From Paramarasmius palmivorus (lineage: Eukaryota; Basidiomycota; Agaricomycetes; Agaricales; Marasmiaceae): a stretch of 64,000 nt of DNA. The notes below the pieces were generated by a model. The model had not been told where the DNA came from, made no database searches, and worked only from the letters and a program-made list of their open reading frames with translations. The DNA is taken from NCBI GenBank assembly GCA_037176845.1, contig JAYKXP010000051.1, forward strand, positions 248,001 through 312,000. Reading direction: 5' to 3'. Shown here one piece after another: positions 31,119 through 41,901 of this stretch. The position numbers and the translations under genes were made by a program. Numbering within the stretch: the first letter of the stretch is position 1; every line of letters begins with the position of its first letter.

Positions 31119-32077
31119 AAATCTAGAAGAATTGTAATCGCACACGCTACAGGCTCTGAAATTGTAAAACATTGCGAGAAATCTTACGAGCGAATTTTCA
31201 CCTTCTCTCGAGCCCAACCCGTCGCAGCACAACGAAATAATAGATTCACTGGGAGATTTCGAGCTATATAAACGATTACATCGTTAAGGTGAACGCTTAC
31301 GTTTACCATCGAGTAGCCTTGTAAACGGCTGCCACGAACGGAGAGCAAGTTACAGTTAGATCCAGAATGAAATCGCCGACATTGACACAAAATATATTTT
31401 AGTCCGTCACTGGGATCTCTTCAGTGTTTGCCAGCAATCCCAATCTGAATGTGAATGGTGAATGCGACGCGCGGGCTCAAGATAAGTGTTGGTATCAAAT
31501 GAAGCTGTATCTCCGATGTCCTTCGAGCTCATCGAAGACGGTAAAAACGTGTAAAAAGAAGCAGACTGGTGTCCAGAGAACTTCCTTCCAGAATGGGGAT
31601 GGGGTAAGGGTGGTGTTTGGGTGTCGGGGTGCCAAAAGGAGCATTCGTTCGTTGGATTCGGACGCTGCTATGGGGGAGGAGGATATACTCGCAGATGACG
31701 GAGAACCTGGAAGAACTTTGCTGGGCGCAGCTTCGGAGGAGCAAGGCGTTTGGACGTGTTGTCTACCTTCAGTTCTAGTAGAAGACCCTGCGCTTGAGTG
31801 ACCTGATTCTCCGTCTATGGCCAGGGAGGATATCTTGTCCGCCTGTGGACGACGAGGAAGATAGCAGGGTGGTTAAAGAATAGAGTATAAAATATTGCGA
31901 TATCGTGTGTTACATAGCTGAAGGAGACAGCATCTCAGTGCCCTAAATGTTCTCGCTACCCAGAAGTTAATGCCGAGAAACTAGTTTGAACGAGTTGCAG
32001 CGCCAGTAAGCATATGATTATACCACAAGCGATGAGCACAAATATTAACTGGAACAGATTTGTATCCATTACCTGCC
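31119..32077. other. spacer with unassigned frames and a deuterolysin remnant
   Basis: Contains a short inverted deuterolysin 3' remnant (separate entry). On the + strand, 31424-31801 is open for 125 codons, and the minus strand of the same stretch is also open; neither shows a domain or start with promoter. I do not call a gene. Confidence 0.35.
31205..31345 (-). pseudogene. 3' remnant of a deuterolysin gene
   Basis: Read on the minus strand, this stretch resembles the last codons and 3' untranslated region of the intact deuterolysin at 33749-34664. Both have ACAAGRCTACTCGRTGGT-like sequence, then GCGTTCACCTT, AACGAT and ATAGCTCG in the same order. Only the end of the gene is left. It supports an earlier copy in this island, now almost gone. 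Confidence 0.55.
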
Positions 32078-32595
32078 CTATTGTCGGGACGAACGTCCGT
32101 TCCCAGCGAGAGCGTTATACGCCAACACCCCGTATCCTATCATAATCAAGACACCACCGAACACCGTACAGATCTTGGGCATCCGATATCTCCTGCGAGC
32201 CAGCTTGTCCGTGTCAAGTATGCAAGTGTTGTGACGATATTTGCTCAAAAGTGATGCCCCGCATAGCACGCCCCCAAACGAACAGGAGGCAACAACCGAG
32301 ATGATTTTGCCAATGATTCCACTGGGATCCAAGTCATCCGAGGCAACGAGGAGGAGGAATGTATTCAAGTAAACAAATGCCGCCGATAGAAAGACCGAAA
32401 TTTTCCATTCGCGACGCAATCGCTGAACTGTGCGCAACATTTAGGAGGAAGCGTAAGTTGTAGTGACTAGAGCGACAGACCTTCGTCGATACCGAATTGT
32501 TCAGTATCGGATTGGGCTTGTTCTATGTCCTTCTCCTGAACATGACGGCCAAGCAGCGGTACGGTTGACGAGTTCGTGTGACTGAGAATCTCCAT
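32078..32595 (-). CDS. three-TM membrane protein, unknown function
   Basis: Two exons (start 32595, intron with GTCTGT donor, then 363 nt ending at 32078). Exon 1 is hydrophilic, MEILSHTNSSTVPLLGRHV. Exon 2 gives three hydrophobic segments: ISVFLSAAFVYLNTFLLLVA, IISVVASCSFGGVLCGASLL and ICTVFGGVLIMIGYGVLAYN. It resembles, at low level, the three-TM protein at 51863-52252: both have a GVLC motif before a charged loop and similar spacing. Function unknown. It sits at the edge of the deuterolysin island. Confidence 0.65.
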
Positions 32596-32852
32596 ACAGG
32601 AGTGATCCATTGAAATTGCCTTATAAACTTGAAGTGGTGGCGGTGTACCACGTGAAGAGCCTGTTACTTGACGTCACCAGGGTCCAAAACTTTTCCGAGT
32701 TTCCCTAATAAGTAATCGAAACCTCTCAAGGCGACCAAACCCAGTTCTACTTGCGAACGGCGTTGATCTGAGGCGAGTGTCATAGAAAATACCAATTCCA
32801 GCATTCACTCACAACCTCGGACCTTCGATTCCAAGTCTTGTACAGCATGCTG

Positions 32853-33345
32853 TCCTGCTATCAGCTGCGCGTTATCCGGTGGATGCAGTGACAGAACGAC
32901 TCGTGATCATAACGCACGATTCACGAACATTTGAAGCACCCGAGCCTGAGGAGGCGTAACACGGGAATGCGGGTGGAGCTCACATACCGAGTCTGTACTC
33001 GAAGTCGTGCAAATGCTGATCCAGATTCATCATGATGGTCTATGTCATCTTTTGGAATCGCGATACCGTGAGGACACTATCGTCCACCGTGCATTTGGTA
33101 GAACTACTAAGGACTGTAAGTGAGAATTGCCGACGTCAACAATTCACCAATCTCTTCGTCGATACACAGATGCCAGCGACTGCTCGTTCTCTCGAAACTT
33201 GGCACTCAACAACGCTACGCAAGCGACCGACAATGCATATTACTTTGGGGTTTGTTCTCTATCGTTCGTGCACAATTATTGATATTGACAGGATTTTATC
33301 GTGGTTCTCTACGGAGGTTTACAAGGCAACACGTTACTGAGGTGC
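32853..33345 (+). pseudogene. deuterolysin (M35) pseudogene with two internal deletions
   Basis: It matches the intact deuterolysin gene between 36584 and 37099, including GGAGTAACACGGGAATGCGG-like sequence and CTCTCGAAACYTGGC...AACAACGCTACGCAAGCGACC blocks. Three lesions are seen. The promoter, signal peptide and first half are missing: flanking sequence from upstream of the intact gene (32732-32848 versus 35491-35613) is joined almost directly at about 32850. About 40 bp are gone near 33065. Nine bp are gone inside the zinc motif, so HEMSH has become VHRAF and a His and the catalytic Glu are lost. It cannot encode active enzyme. Confidence 0.8.
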
Positions 33346-33748
33346 TGAATGTTGATTTGAGGGCCGATGCAACGGGAGAATTGCTCGGTTATTCGCGATC
33401 TCCTTTCATGTCTTTTTCAGTCTAATACAATCTGTTTTGGTTTCACTGGCGGTGGTGCGTTCAACATATGCGGTTTATTGACACCGAATACGTCAGGCTC
33501 ACAGGGGGCAACGATGCCGAACGACGAGGCAATTCACTCAAGTTCTGCAAGTCAAACATCCGTATGATACGCGAACTCTAGTATGAGTTGTAATCAGGAT
33601 TCCTACAAGCGAATGTTGACCTCCTCTCAGGCCCAGTCCGTAGCAGAGCACAAATAATGCATTTACCAAGGGATACAAGAGAAATAGAATTCCGAGCTAT
33701 GTCAATGGCTATATCGTTAAACAAGGTGAACGCCTGTGTTTACACTGT
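33346..33748. other. pseudogene 3' flank and spacer
   Basis: From 33346 to about 33520 the similarity to the 3' flank of the intact deuterolysin (37100-37250) continues. No gene otherwise. Confidence 0.5.
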
Positions 33749-34664
33749 TTAGCACCGAGTGGTCTTGTAGACCTCCATCACGAAGCACTGTGAACGCCCA
33801 CGTAAGTCCAGCATAATTTGCATGAATTTTTATTTGTCTTACCCCATATGCTTGCGCGTTGTCAACTGCCGCGGTAGCATTATTGAGAGCGAGTGTGCGG
33901 GAACTGGAGCAGCTTTTAATTCCATCATCTAAAAGAACGATAAGCTTCAAACTATTTAGGAAGATTTCTCAACCTGATGCTCACGATCATGAGTAATACC
34001 AAGAGCGTGGCTCATTTCATGAACCATTACATCTTCACGCGATCCAAACCTCGAGTTGATGTCGACGCTGCAGGACATGACTGGTCGGTCATACCATAGT
34101 GGGCAGAAACTGTATGAAGACAATATCAAAACCTGCCACAAACACAGAAGAAAATCACATACACGGCTTGCGAACGCCAATTACATTCAGTGCTTACACC
34201 GTTCACAGTGCACGTATTCCAGAACCGTCTGTTGTAAGCATTCTGGTTGGAGTTGCTAGCACACAACCCAGAGGGATCCCAGTCACAAACCATAGTATAG
34301 TTTGTGCCCGCTTCGTTGGCGATTTGGTTGTAGGTCCAGCTGACGCGCGGGATCAAGCTGGTGTCATTACCAAAGTATAGCTTGACGAGAGGGTCACTGG
34401 CACCATGGGAAGCGATGTAGTTGCGAGCATCAGCCGCCATGACTTTGCCCTCGGTGTAGCTGACGAGTGCGCGATCAGTTAAGTTTGAGGAAGAGTAGTA
34501 GAAGGCACCTACGCAGCAGTAATCGCAGCCAGTTTGGTCGAGTCTGTGCAATTGTACACGACGCGTTTGGCAAGCTCGTGAACTGGGGCGTCTGGAAGAG
34601 CCAGTCCGCGGACGGTTGTCAAGGACGCAAGTACGAGGATGAACATGGAGAGAGGGGCGAACAT
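33749..34664 (-). CDS. secreted deuterolysin metalloprotease (M35), copy 1
   Basis: Zinc endopeptidase. Start MFAPLSMFILVLASLTTVRG is a signal peptide, followed by a propeptide-like segment that ends KRVVYNC, a likely Kex2 KR site. The frame is split by four introns. The second exon has NDTSLIPRVSWTYNQIANE. The zinc motif VHEMSHALGI (HExxH) is intact. A later exon has SSSRTLALNNATAAVDNAQA and the C-terminus CFVMEVYKTTRC, as in deuterolysins. A TATA box lies at 34738-34750. It is inverted relative to copy 2. Probably an extracellular nutrient-scavenging protease, perhaps in competition or feeding. Confidence 0.8.
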
Positions 34665-34737
34665 GTTGCTACGACTTCTACTCTGTACGCGGGTTGTAAA
34701 GATGGGTCTCTGATTCTCTGGGTGTCAGAGTCGAAGA

Positions 34738-34750
34738 CTTTATATAAAAG
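34738..34750 (-). promoter_or_regulatory. TATA box of deuterolysin copy 1
   Basis: On the minus strand CTTTTATATAAAG lies about 75 bp upstream of the ATG at 34664, in the position expected for a core promoter. Confidence 0.5.
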
Positions 34751-36122
34751 TACTTCGTGAAACGGGCCCTCGAAAATCTATTGAGAACGTCATCAAGTAT
34801 ACCTTTCGCTAGCCAATGCCATATCTCCCATACATGGGGAGCTCCTTTGTACCACCATGGTGTTGTGTGTACACGAGGTACGAAAAATCCTGGTCTTTGC
34901 TTGAAATGAAAGACATACAGGCACCAAGTCCTGGTGTTTGCTATTGGCATGGCACAATCGGAAGGTCTCAAGGCCCGACCTTTCCTGACAGCTATAACCA
35001 CAGTCGCGATGATTCGAGTATGGAATTTGTGAAGAGACATGGATCATATCGGGCCTGAAGGGTGTAAGAATGTATTGTGAAGCTTGGGCAGAGGCCACGC
35101 CACTGTGTCATGGTCCGACCTGAAGTGACAGCTTGAGCTGCTGAAGGAGGCAAGGATCGCGAGGTTGGCGGCAACGGGAAATCCAACGTGAATGGTGAAG
35201 CTGGAAGGTCTTCGACGTAAGTTTTGTGCGCCGAGTTTCTGGAGACGCGTACCTGATAAATTTTCCCTGCGCTACTAGTAACTCGACATTGGAAACGAAG
35301 CTGGCGGCTCATCCCCCTAGTAGATTCGAGCTTTACCGCCATTTCCTCTTGCCAGCTTATTGACAATGAGCGTTCTGTGTTGAGAACGCCGGCCGGGCCG
35401 TGCCGTTCAGCGAAATTGAATTATCGTTGAGGTCACGAGGCCCGAACCTTTTTTCTCACGCCAAACTCTCATGAACACGACCGTGACAACGACCAAACTA
35501 ATGCTACTTGCGAATGGCGTTGATTTGAGGTGAATGTTATTAAAAAATCACAACGCCAGCGTTTACTTATAAAATCATGTAGCCTTGTACCTTTGGTTCC
35601 AAGTCTTGTACCGGGATGTTGCGTCTGAAAGCTACCTATTTAGTACCTGTTTTCATACTCTCCTGCAACACGTTCCTGATTTCGATGATCCCCCCAATAT
35701 GCAGCCGTGCTATCGGTACCTGTCCAACTCTACTGGATGGAATAGCCTGCGTTCCAAATCAAGAGACTCAGGCTTCACAAGCTTACCCGAATACCAGGTC
35801 TCCTTGATATTGTGTATGTGGTTACAATGAACGCAGTTTGTTGTCAATCGGTATTTGCTACTCTCCGACTTGTATACGCCACCCACAGGATGTGAGAGCG
35901 CTTTGACATCAATAGTGCCTACAGAATTTCCAGATATAGGCTTTATCAAGTGTTGGTGCTGACAAGTACGCGCGGGCAATGAAGGCACACAGAAAAAAGC
36001 TAGCAACTCTCGTAGACGGACCATTTTCACCACCGAAGGTACCCGTTCTGTTTGGCAACGACCAATCGAAGGCACGCTACCAGAGGTGGGCGTTTGAGGC
36101 AAGCCTTTGAGATTGGGGAAGC

Positions 36123-36129
36123 TATAAAT
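36123..36129 (+). promoter_or_regulatory. TATA box of deuterolysin copy 2
   Basis: TATAAAT about 75 bp upstream of the ATG at 36201, at the same distance as the box for copy 1. Confidence 0.5.
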
Positions 36130-36200
36130 TCTTCCAAGAAGCACTCTTCCCATCCAGAGCTATCTCTCTAACAGCTGTTCTAAGTCTCAGTACCATCACC

Positions 36201-37099
36201 ATGTTCTCTGGTCTCACTGTCTTCGTTCTTGCAGGAACGCTCTTCGCTGCTGTCCGCGGTCTGGTTGTTCCGGACACCTCTGTACACCAGCTCACTAAGC
36301 GTGTTGTGTACCAATGCCAGGACCCAGCTCAGCTTGATATCGCGACCAATGCGTAAGTTCATCTTATTTTGTTTTTTTGCAACTCGTCTTCATTGTCTCA
36401 CTTTCTCCCAGCTACAACGAAGGCAAAGTAATGGCCGCCGCCGCTCGCGACTACATCAACTCTCATGGAGTCAGCGATCCACTGGTTGTACAGTACTTTG
36501 GCAACGACACCAGTCTGATCCCACGAGTCAGCTTGATTTACAACCAAATCGCAAATGAGGCTGGGGCGAATTACACTATCAACTGCGCACCATCCGGTGG
36601 ATGCGGTGACAGGACCGTTGCTCGTAATATAAGATTTACGAACTTTTGCACTCAAGGGGGAGTAACACGGGAATGCGGCTGGAGCTCACGCACCGAGTAT
36701 GTCGTCGTTGCTCGACTTACTCAAAGTCGTGCAAATGCTGATCCAGATTCATAGTCTATGCCCCCCCTTCTGGAATCGCCCGGTCATGTCTTGCAGTGTC
36801 AACATTAATTCTGCAGCGGGATCCCGTGAGGATACTATCGTCCACGAAATGAGTCATGCCTTTGGTAGAACCTCGGACTGTAAGTGACAAGTTGCCGATA
36901 ATGAACCAATCTCATTGCCCTTCCATAGACGTCAGTGGTTGCTCGTTCTCTCGAAACCTGGCGCTCAACAACGCTACGCAAGCGACCGACAATGCGTATA
37001 ACTTTGGGGTCTGTTTCCCGTCGTTCGTGCACAATAATTGATATTGACAAGATTGTATAGTGCTTCTCTATGGAGGTTTACAAGGCGACACGTTGCTGA
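36201..37099 (+). CDS. secreted deuterolysin metalloprotease (M35), copy 2
   Basis: Exons begin 36201-36352 and 36412. The start MFSGLTVFVLAGTLFAAVRG is a signal peptide, followed by a prosegment ending at KRVVYQC (Kex2-type KR). The second exon has NDTSLIPRVSLIYNQIANEA. The catalytic exon has NRPVMSCSVNINSAAGSRED and then IVHEMSHAFGRT, an intact HExxH. The last exons have CSFSRNLALNNATQATDNAY and CFSMEVYKATRC, with stop at 37097. Residues shared with copy 1 include the entire catalytic block. About 265 residues. It is the source of the pseudogene at 32853, or its sister. Confidence 0.8.
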
Positions 37100-38021
37100 G
37101 GTGCTGAATGTTGATCTGAAGATCAATTCAACGGGAGCAAAGAGAAATTGCTTGGTTATTCGCGATCTCTTCTCGTGTTCTTTTCAGTCCAATATGATCT
37201 TTTGTGGTTTTGCTGGTGATGCTTGTCATTGACACCGAATTCACTGGCTGTGCATACGCTATGCGATTCCTAGTATGAGTGGCACGTCAGTGGTTATGAC
37301 GCACTCCTTCAGAGTCGTAAGGATTTGCCCCAGAAGCGCCTCTCCATACCATTCCTACGTTTCTATCCTCATCGTCACCTGACACTGATGCTACCTCAAG
37401 CTAGTGACATATTTTCGTTCAGGAAATGACGCGGATGCACCGGCTAATTGGCCAATCGAACCTATCGCTGATGCTCGGGAGTCAGACCAGAGGGTGACAA
37501 GTGAAATGTATCGTGAGGATGGGGTCCAGCGTCACAGGTTACTCACAATGATCGTTCAGCCTCGTCATATAGGCCCCACGAATCGCATAGTCTTCATGCA
37601 CTATGTCTGAAAACCACCATCGTCTTCACATGTTTTCGAGCCACCTAAGTGACTCGAGCTAATAATACGGCGACAGTCAACTTCAAGGTCGCTCCAAGCC
37701 TCCAACGTAAAAGTCGCCACCGGGGCTAATCTATGACCGACAGGCCACATTTCTACGTGGTATCGTCACAAGCGAAAATATTCTGTTCGGCTCTCTAGAC
37801 ATACAGATTGTGATTTCTTGGACTACATACTGTCAGTTCCTACATAGCAGATCTGGGGTTGGGGGTTATTTCCGTTGGAATTCGGATGGGCAACGTGCTT
37901 GACGGAAAGCTACCTAACAATGATGCAGATGCGCTTCTCCCGGACGTCAGCCCTTGTATCGAAATAACTGATAGCCTCTTATACATACGAGAGCGTCCAG
38001 GAACTTTCACCCACATCAATC
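37100..38021. other. spacer with the promoter of aegerolysin 1
   Basis: No gene. A segment around 37780-37850 (ATATTCTGTTCGGCTCTC) is similar to one upstream of aegerolysin 2 near 39490-39540, which shows the promoter was duplicated too. Confidence 0.5.
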
Positions 38022-38492
38022 ATGACCTTCCTTTTGCGCGTCAACATCACACTCAGAAATTCTGGCTCTGCACCGATGAAGGTCAAAAACCTATCCCTCA
38101 CTTGGGGAGTGCTCTACCTTACCGGTAATTCATTTTGTTCTCCTCAAGAGAAATTGTTTCCTCATTATGCATCTCGCATAGGAAAACCCGACGAAATAAT
38201 CAGCCCAGACCAAGTTGAGGGCGAAATAATTGGACCAAATGAAACCCTGGAGATCAACGCCCGTGCCAGGCCAGATTCTCCCTCTGGTACCGAAGGTTCC
38301 TTCGACCTGGTGGATGTCGGCGATGGCGACAAGACTATCCGTCACTTCTACTGGGACTGCCCGTGGGGCAGTAAGAAGAGCACCTGGAGTGTGTCTGGAT
38401 CCAATGAAAGTTGGACCGTGGACTACGAGGGTGGGGATGGGCAGCCAGATGTCATCATAGTCCATGTTACGGCTAAGAAAGATGAAGAGTAG
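38022..38492 (+). CDS. aegerolysin-family protein, copy 1
   Basis: Aegerolysins are small beta-structured proteins made by fungi during fruiting or defence. Many bind sphingolipids such as ceramide phosphoethanolamine, and some form pores with a MACPF partner. Two exons, 38022-38124 and 38182-38492, encode about 137 residues. The exon boundary falls at the same codon as in copy 2. Family signatures are GTEGSFDLVD, DKTIRHFYWDCPWGSK and WSVSGSN. There is no signal peptide, as is usual. The C-terminus is more charged (AKKDEE) than in copy 2. No MACPF gene is visible in this window, so pore formation cannot be claimed. Confidence 0.85.
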   Translation: MTFLLRVNITLRNSGSAPMKVKNLSLTWGVLYLTGNSFCSPQEKLFPHYASRIGKPDEIISPDQVEGEIIGPNETLEINARARPDSPSGTEGSFDLVDVGDGDKTIRHFYWDCPWGSKKSTWSVSGSNESWTVDYEGGDGQPDVIIVHVTAKKDEE

Positions 38493-39665
38493 CAAACTTG
38501 GTGAGCTGGTGTTGAGCTGGTGTTTAGGTCGTTATCTGAACAAAATCCCAGTATGTTGATAATCAGTATGAAACAATGTCTGATGCGTGGATTCGAGTAC
38601 TACCAATGCCTAGTTTACTGTAAAAGAGTTCCATGTTTGTTGCGCATTGTGATTTGCTTGTGATGGTATGTGAGAAACTGAGGGTATGTAAGCGCCCGCC
38701 GCTCTGGTGACTTTGATCTCGACCATCACCACCACATTACACGTAGTTCTTGAGTTCTTTCTGTGCCTCTTCCCCCTTTCTAGTCACGATTACCGAGGTG
38801 CAACTCGAATAGGAATGGTGAAATTATCCAATTCGCCAAGTCTCAGGATCTTCTGGTCGGATAGAAGGTTACATTGCTCAAACTATGATATCGACGTTTC
38901 CAGGAGTGGGAATGGGAATGAACCGCGGAGATGGAGTAATTTGGTGCGGAAGCAAGAACCTCGCCGACAGGTGCTACCTGTCCTCATTGGTGAGTCGTAC
39001 GATATTGTGCACCTCCTTATTGATGAGATTATCACGCACATGCCACCTTTTTCGGACCCAGAGCTGCTCTTTATACACTAGATTCAACCAAATAGTCCTA
39101 ACGTGCGCACTTCATACTGGCTATCACTTCAAGAACTCCATCTAGAAGAACGCGTACGCTGCGCATCTTTGCACTCCTCTCTGCGACCGTGCATATACAG
39201 CCGGAGATATTCCATGACCGGACGCCTTAAGACGCGAGGGCTATGCTTTCCATCCACTGGATCCGAAAAGACCAGGATAAACCGTTATTTTATGTCATTT
39301 GTAGCACGCTCCCAATAGGAATGTCGGCCGGACAATGGCTAGCAGATTGAACGTGGGTCTACCATCATATTAAGTGTCCCGAAAAGCACTTGTAAAACGA
39401 CAAGCATTACTTCACGATGCATGGGCCCTGGAGTATTGGAGCAGAGTTTCTATTCTGATCACACGGGCCGTGGCTCCTGCCAATGTCAGAATTTTCTGTT
39501 CGGTTCGCTTGGATGGACTCTTGCTCTATAGATTGTCATTCCTCTCTTTGGGATTCGTGGCTTGCAGTTTTTTCGGTTCCAAGCAACGTATAAAAGACCT
39601 TGGCTGCCTCCACAGTGTCTCAGAGTACTTGCTCACAACCTCATTCTCACAAACCACCTTTAACA
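38493..39665. other. spacer and promoter of aegerolysin 2
   Basis: Short open frames but no gene recognised. The promoter of copy 2 lies at the right end, with a TATA box at 39588. Confidence 0.4.
39588..39595 (+). promoter_or_regulatory. TATA box of aegerolysin copy 2
   Basis: GTATAAAAG lies about 75 bp before the ATG at 39666. The same position in copy 1 has only a weak CTTATACATA, so the two promoters may differ in strength. Confidence 0.5.
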
Positions 39666-40182
39666 ATGGCTTACGCTCAATACATCATCATCGTCCTCCA
39701 CAACGTCGGAAATACCCCCATGAAGGTCAAGAACGTCAGCCTCAGCTGGGGCAAATTCCATGCCGATGGTTAGTTATCCTCGTTCTTCGTCCACAACGCA
39801 AAACTCACTTCGCCCCAGGCAACAAAGACAAGGAAATTGGCAAAGACCAGATTGAAGGCAAGGTCATTGGCCCCGACGAAAAGTTCCAGATCAACTCCTG
39901 CGGAAGGTCTGACGCCTCCTCTGGAACCGAAGGCTCTTTCGACCTTGTCGATGTCAATGACGGCGACAAGACCATCCGTCACTTCTACTGGGACTGCCCT
40001 TGGGGCAGCAAGGTCAACACCTGGAACGTTAACGGCTCGAACTCCAAGTGGATGGTCGAGCACCAGGGTGCCAACTTGTACGGTGGTGGAATCGGCACAG
40101 TGACTGTCGAGGCTTTGAAGAAAGGAAACTGGTATGCCGCTCTTCTTCGCCGTGGATACTCGCTGATCATCTACTGTACAGA
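39666..40182 (+). CDS. aegerolysin-family protein, copy 2, stop codon split by an intron
   Basis: Exons 39666-39768, 39819-40131 and a final one-base coding part at 40182. Total 417 nt, 138 residues plus stop, the usual family length. It has YAQYIIIVLHNVG near the start, PDEKFQINSCGRSD, GTEGSFDLVDVNDGDKTIRH and FYWDCPWGSK, and ends in KKGN, as many family members do. The last intron (40132-40181, 50 nt) falls after the TG of the TGA stop. If it is not spliced, the frame reads on about 78 codons to 40366. Copy 1 is about 1.2 kb upstream. The likely role is lipid binding in fruiting or defence. Confidence 0.85.
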
Positions 40183-40546
40183 GCGACGTTCAGATAGTCT
40201 TGTATATCATTTGTCAAATATGATTGAATCGATTTGTACATGTTCAAACCGTGTGACTTTGAGTAATGCTGCAAGTGCAACTATTAGCGAAGATGTGGTC
40301 ATACAAAAATGCTGCGGATTTACTAAATCGCCTCGTTCAACTTCTTTAACCAGTGCGACAGGATAAGAGGATAAGACTCAGTACTAGGACTTTCACCAAG
40401 AACAGAATCTTTTCAACGCGTCACTGTCAAGATCTTCGCAATGACGCATCGGGTAGACGCCCTATTGATGCTCCGGCGGAGGAAATCCGACATATTCACG
40501 TATCATTCATTCCCTACCTGAATTCCCTCACCATCACTACTGCGCC
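40183..40546. other. spacer between aegerolysin 2 and the dehydrogenase
   Basis: No gene. The unspliced reading-through of aegerolysin 2 extends into this region to 40366. Confidence 0.4.
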
Positions 40547-41730
40547 ATGGCTACTACAGCTCTCAAGCATGGAATCAAATCGATAGGCGTCGTCGGTACA
40601 GGCCAGATGGGTACCGGAATAGCTCTGGTAGCTGCCATGAAAGCCAAGGTTGGAGTCTTGGTATACGATAAGCGGAAAGAGCAGGTCGAAAGTGGTACGC
40701 GTTCATCGCCCGTCGAAATCCCAATTCTACCTCACCGAACCTTATTTGAACCAGGCCTGGCATTTGCAAAACAACTCGTGTCAAAAGACATCTCAAAAGG
40801 TCGTCTAACTGAAGAGCAAGGCAAAGAGACCCTCGAAAGGATCCGGCCGGTGTCATCTTTCGACGAAATGCGTGATGTTGGAATGGTCATTGAGGCTGCT
40901 GCAGAGTCTTTTCCTCTCAAGTCGATAATATTTAGGGAACTGGCCAAAACAGTCAATCCAGACGCGATACTTGCGTCGAATACATCGAGTATCTCCATTA
41001 CGAAGATCGCGAGGGCCGCGGAAGGAGAGAATGGAGAGAGTAAGGGAGCTGGAGAGAGAGTTGTCGGTTTACATTTCTTCAACCCTGTTCCTGTGATGGT
41101 GGGTATTAGGAGTATGTTTGGGTATACCAAACTAACATTCTATGCCAACAGAAACTGGTCGAGTTGATATCTGCACTTCAAACATCACAACAGACTCTTG
41201 ACAGAGCCAAAGATTTCGCTGTAGACTGCGGAAAGGGTGAGCACCCGTATCACTTCTCTGCTGCTTTCTGATCTTTGTCTGGTTAGTGGTCACTACGTCT
41301 CAGGATGTTCCCGGATTCGTCTCCAATGCACTCCTGATGCCATTCTTGAACGAGGTTTGTCGCGGTTACTAGTTCTACTTCTTGATTGTAAACGAGTGTG
41401 CCCAGGCTATCCTTCATCTGGAACGCAACATTGCTTCGCGGGATGATATTGATACCACACTAAAGCTTGGTATGGGTCACCCCATGGGTCCCCTCGAGCT
41501 AGCCGACTTGTATGTTTTCTGTTATCTATGTGCAGCCTGGTTACTGAATTCTCGCGCTTAGCATTGGCCTCGACACATGCTTGGCTATCCAAAACACGCT
41601 TTACGAGGGTACTCGCGACTCCAAGTACAGGCCGTCGGTGCTGCTTGAGAGAATGGTAGATGCTGGTTGGGTTGGCAAGAAGTGCGGTAAAGGATTCTAC
41701 ACGTGGGAGAACGGAAAGAAAGTGAATTAG
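40547..41730 (+). CDS. 3-hydroxyacyl-CoA / 3-hydroxybutyryl-CoA dehydrogenase
   Basis: NAD-dependent oxidation of 3-hydroxyacyl-CoA in fatty acid breakdown. The N-terminal Rossmann motif is SIGVVGTGQMGTGIALVAA. The mid-section has VIEAAAESFPLKSIIF and SNTSSISITKIA, and the substrate region GLHFFNPVPVM contains the catalytic His. The C-terminal domain has DVPGFVSNALLMPFLNE, LGMGHPMGPLELAD and CGKGFYTWENGKKVN, ending at 41730. About six short introns interrupt it. No obvious peroxisomal PTS1 (the C-terminus is KKVN) and no clear mitochondrial presequence. Single-domain enzyme of about 310 residues. Confidence 0.9.
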
Positions 41731-41901
41731 ATAGTGCATACATTATTATCATCAAGAGAAAGGCAATGGAATTCAAAGGGAATCTACTAGTAGCATGCGC
41801 AGTTTGAGGAAGTGCCAGCCGGGTGGCCGTGCGAATGCAGGGTCGACATCAAAGAACTTTACCCTCACTCCCATGCTCGTTCTCGAACCACTTCAAAATT
41901 C

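Larger units (their letters stand above)
34665..36200. other. intergenic region between the two inverted deuterolysin genes
   Basis: No gene recognised. 35491-35613 matches the region upstream of the pseudogene at 32732-32848 (for example CTACTTGCGAAYGGCGTTGA). TATA boxes for the two divergent genes are at each end. Confidence 0.5.

Noticed and set aside
31424..31801. 125-codon + strand frame
   Set aside because: No domain, no splice structure, and the other strand is also open.
34992..35366. 124-codon minus-strand frame upstream of deuterolysin copy 1
   Set aside because: Lies in a region duplicated as flank near 32.7 kb and has no domain.
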